The notes under the pieces were generated by a model, which was not told the DNA's origin, ran no database searches, and saw nothing but the letters and a program-made list of their open reading frames with translations. The position numbers and the translations under genes were made by a program. Positions 32,272 to 34,544 of a stretch of DNA of 34,544 nucleotides are shown piece by piece. Within the stretch, counting starts at the first letter, position 1; each line of letters begins with the position of its first letter. Origin of the DNA: Clostridiales bacterium (lineage in GTDB: Bacteria; Bacillota; Clostridia; Saccharofermentanales; Saccharofermentanaceae); NCBI GenBank assembly GCA_017615755.1, contig JAFZZM010000015.1, forward strand, positions 1-34,544, read 5' to 3'.

Positions 32272-34544
32272 ATGATTACGAGAATGACAACCAGGAGAAA
32301 GACAATTGCCGCGGTAATTCTCGTAGTCGGGATCATGTTTTCCATGCTGTCGGGAAACTTACCGGTGAAGACGGTAAGGGCGGCGAACGCGGACGATAAG
32401 TGGGACGATTTCATTGTCAAACACGATACGAAACTATACGATAAACTGGCAAATCAAGGCAACTACGAGCGCCCTTCTGCGGACACGATCCTTTCGGATT
32501 ATGGGAGGTCTTCGCAGTGCGGGCAGCATCCAAGGATCATGCTCACGGCCGATTCGGTCAGGACGCTGAAGAAGGACGCAAATGATCCGGACCATCCGAA
32601 GAATTTCTGGTACAAAAAACTGATCACCCGTGCGGATACTCTGTGCACACAGCTTTCAGGCGTTGACAAAGAGGATTATCTGATCAAGTATTCCAAGTGC
32701 TACGAGACGAGAATGCCGGGCCTGGACGGCAAAGGCAATGCGGCGGACGTGTTTATGGATCGCATGATGACCCTGGGTATGGCGTACCAGCTCACCGGCC
32801 TTTCAAAGTATGCGGAAGCGGCCTGGGTATTTCTTGAGCGCGTGGCTTCTTTTTCCGATATCAACCCATGGCACGATCTCGACTTCGGGTTCTTTTGCCA
32901 GGGATATGCGATCGCCTACGACTGGATGTATCAGGAATGGGTGAAGACGCCAAGCAGAAAAAACACGTTGGAGCAGGCGATCCGCCGCCAGTGTTTCCGT
33001 CCTGCAAATGATTCCTATACGGATAATTCTCCGAAGAGCTCGCAGACTTCCGATACGGGCCTGATCCGCGGCGTATACACGGACAACAACCATAACCCGA
33101 TCGTCAACGCGGGTGTTGCGATGGTTTCGCTGGCGCTTCTTGACGAGTATCCGACGATCGGTTCGTCGCTCTGCCGCGATGCGATCATCTGCCTCGAACG
33201 TGACCTCAACATGTTCGCTCCGGACGGAATGACCAAAGAAGGCACCGAGTACATGCTCCTTTCCATCGATAACATCTCGATGCTGTTCTCTTCGCTCGAG
33301 ACTTCGATCGGAAAACTCTACGGACTGGATACCTGCCCGGGCATGGCAGGAGGAAAACCGATACGCGTGATCCATGCGCTGGAGTCCGATGTCGGCATGT
33401 TCAGTTTCGGCGATTCCTATGACAGTCTGCTGACGAATGCCGGTGAACTGTATTTCTATGAACACTACGATCTGCACGGCTTTAGAACAGATATCTATAA
33501 CCGTCTCAAAAGCACTTACTCGAATGATTTTGAGCGTAATGTGCAGATCCTTTGCTGGTATGTGCCGGAGACGAATGAACAGGCGTTCAATCTCGATCGG
33601 GACATGACCGCACAAGGCGTAGCCGCTTTTGCTACGTTCCGAAATAACTATGAGCAAAAGCAGAGCTATGTGGGCGTCAAAGCGGGGACCACGATCAAGG
33701 ACTTTTTCGTGCATCTCGATGAGGGCAGCTTTGTCTTTAATTCGCAAGGGGTCCGCTGGGCGGCCGACATGGGAAAAGACAAGTACACGCTCGATGGATA
33801 TAGTGCTCCGCGTGCGGAAAACAATGCTCGTTGGAAGATCTTCCGGCTTCGTCCGGACGGGCATAATGTGCTTCTGATCAATCCGAACCCGGATGATTGC
33901 GGCTATGAGTTCAATCAGGTCGCAGAGCTTTCTACTAGGACGTCGGAGAAAGAAGCAATTGCTGTGGTGGACATGACTTCTTTGGTTAGCGGTAAAGCTT
34001 CGAGCGCGAAACGTGGCTTCCTTTTTACGGACAACCGTCTTTCTCTGGTCGTGCGCGATGAGGTGACGTTGAAACAGAAGTCGGATCTGTACTGGATCAT
34101 GTATACGCAGCAGAGTGTTTCTGTTAGCGGTAATACGGCTGTGCTCTCCGGGAAGAATGCCGACGGGGAAGTGGTGAAGCTGCAGCTTGATGTGGTCTCT
34201 TCGACAACAGGCAAACTCAGTAAAGAGAGTGCGGCACCGTGGAGTCTCGCACCGCAAGTTGACGATCAGAATACGAATGACGATTATACTCGTATCGTGT
34301 ATAAGATCTCAGGCGCGACAGGCGATGTGGACATTACCGTGAAGCTTACACCTTTGATCGATGCGACGAAGGATGCACCGGGTGTTTCTTCCTATGGCCC
34401 GATTTCTTCCTGGAAACTGGATACACCTACGCCAACGGTGACACCGGTTACGCCAAAACCGACAGGTACAACGCCGAAGCCAACAGGCGCGACACCGAAG
34501 CCAACAGGCGCAACGCCGAAGCCGACAGGCGCGACGCCGAAGCC
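32272..34544 (+). CDS. Secreted heparinase II/III-like (polysaccharide lyase family) protein, 3' end beyond the window
   Basis: At least 757 residues, with no stop before the window ends. A signal peptide ends near VRA-AN (residue 40). The first half is alpha-helical, with FGFFCQGYAIAYDWMY (about 205) and NHNPIVNAGVAMVSLALL (about 272), as in the toroid domain of heparinase II/III and alginate lyases. The second half has HLDEGSFVFNSQGVRWAADM and GKDKY (from about 481), the typical heparinase II/III beta-sandwich signature. A Thr/Pro/Lys/Gly repeat tail begins near residue 725. It likely cleaves an acidic polysaccharide outside the cell; the substrate cannot be told. It is coupled to the lipoprotein gene upstream. 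Confidence 0.85.
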   Translation, partial: MITRMTTRRKTIAAVILVVGIMFSMLSGNLPVKTVRAANADDKWDDFIVKHDTKLYDKLANQGNYERPSADTILSDYGRSSQCGQHPRIMLTADSVRTLKKDANDPDHPKNFWYKKLITRADTLCTQLSGVDKEDYLIKYSKCYETRMPGLDGKGNAADVFMDRMMTLGMAYQLTGLSKYAEAAWVFLERVASFSDINPWHDLDFGFFCQGYAIAYDWMYQEWVKTPSRKNTLEQAIRRQCFRPANDSYTDNSPKSSQTSDTGLIRGVYTDNNHNPIVNAGVAMVSLALLDEYPTIGSSLCRDAIICLERDLNMFAPDGMTKEGTEYMLLSIDNISMLFSSLETSIGKLYGLDTCPGMAGGKPIRVIHALESDVGMFSFGDSYDSLLTNAGELYFYEHYDLHGFRTDIYNRLKSTYSNDFERNVQILCWYVPETNEQAFNLDRDMTAQGVAAFATFRNNYEQKQSYVGVKAGTTIKDFFVHLDEGSFVFNSQGVRWAADMGKDKYTLDGYSAPRAENNARWKIFRLRPDGHNVLLINPNPDDCGYEFNQVAELSTRTSEKEAIAVVDMTSLVSGKASSAKRGFLFTDNRLSLVVRDEVTLKQKSDLYWIMYTQQSVSVSGNTAVLSGKNADGEVVKLQLDVVSSTTGKLSKESAAPWSLAPQVDDQNTNDDYTRIVYKISGATGDVDITVKLTPLIDATKDAPGVSSYGPISSWKLDTPTPTVTPVTPKPTGTTPKPTGATPKPTGATPKPTGATPK
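34450..34544 (+). repeat. 21-bp coding repeat, TPKPTGA units
   Basis: Copies start at 34450, 34471, 34492, 34513 and 34534 and encode a seven-residue Thr-Pro-Lys-Pro-Thr-Gly-Ala/Thr unit. It runs to the window end, so the number of copies is unknown. This is a spacer or wall-spanning linker in the heparinase-like protein, prone to length change by slippage. Confidence 0.9.

Larger units (their letters stand above)
106..33517. repeat. Dispersed 10-mer family AAGTGCTTTT (11 exact copies)
   Basis: Plus orientation: 106-115, 2580-2589, 2979-2988, 4265-4274, 13074-13083, 15990-15999, 23151-23160. Minus orientation: 1649-1658, 8991-9000, 27381-27390, 33508-33517. The 8-base core GTGCTTTT adds about eight more sites (881, 6908, 12893, 15231, 18641, 19083, 30421, 31959), and 3600-3609 and 16607-16616 are close variants. 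Five exact copies are intergenic; six lie in genes and use different reading frames (e.g. K-C-F, K-V-L-F, K-A-L, K-S-T). Function unknown. Confidence 0.85.

Noticed and set aside
32803..34257. Open frame of 484 codons on the minus strand
   Set aside because: Antisense to the heparinase-like gene, which has a signal peptide and family motifs; no ribosome binding site or recognisable domain on the minus strand.

Overview
The window looks like chromosomal DNA of an anaerobic Firmicute of class Clostridia, perhaps near Lachnospiraceae or Saccharofermentans-type lineages. The signs are T-box riboswitches, strong AGGAGG ribosome binding sites, an IscR-IscS-IscU iron-sulfur set, sigma-A promoters and DUF4214/Pro-Thr surface proteins. 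The lineage is inferred from gene content, not from a marker gene. Most of the 34.5 kb is core metabolism, but the spaces between operons are unusually rich in structured, repeated DNA.

Layout. 1-3163: a zinc/cadmium-type P-type ATPase with a separately encoded metal-binding HMA domain (minus strand), behind an ArsR/SmtB-like operator and flanked by two copies of a roughly 280-bp non-coding repeat; the right copy lies in a MITE-like element. 3179-5344: IscR-type regulator diverging from iscS-iscU, with three TAGGTAAAT boxes between them. 5430-5835: palindromic array A. 6053-9747: a two-gene ABC exporter. 9942-13297: aspS, then a lipoprotein form of barnase, its inhibitor barstar, and a MerR regulator. 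13267-15857: a three-gene ABC exporter on the minus strand whose promoter has the 19-bp spacer and central dyad of MerR-activated promoters. 16008-16309: palindromic array B. 16379-20702: Trp T-box and trpEGDC. 20763-22976: a secreted surface protein. 22984-23117: a large nested inverted repeat. 23224-23473: palindromic array C. 23493-26397: a second Trp T-box and trpFBA. 26459-30958: a consensus promoter, a leader with a terminator-like hairpin, and carAB. 31201-34544: an unrecognised protein, a small lipoprotein, and the first part of a secreted heparinase II/III-like protein that runs off the end.

How the genes work together. All seven Trp genes are present in two operons with near-identical promoters and T-box leaders carrying a TGG specifier, so both should respond to uncharged tRNA-Trp. 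The surface protein and array C lie between the two halves. IscR probably controls its own gene and iscSU through the shared intergenic region. MerR may activate the convergent ABC operon.

Most unusual signals. (1) Three intergenic arrays, 19 dyad units in all, share a pitch of 53 bp although their sequences belong to at least two families. (2) The 10-mer AAGTGCTTTT occurs 11 times exactly, in intergenic DNA and in different reading frames of genes, where well under one copy is expected. (3) A barnase/barstar pair in which the RNase is a lipid-anchored protein on a Thr/Glu-rich stalk.
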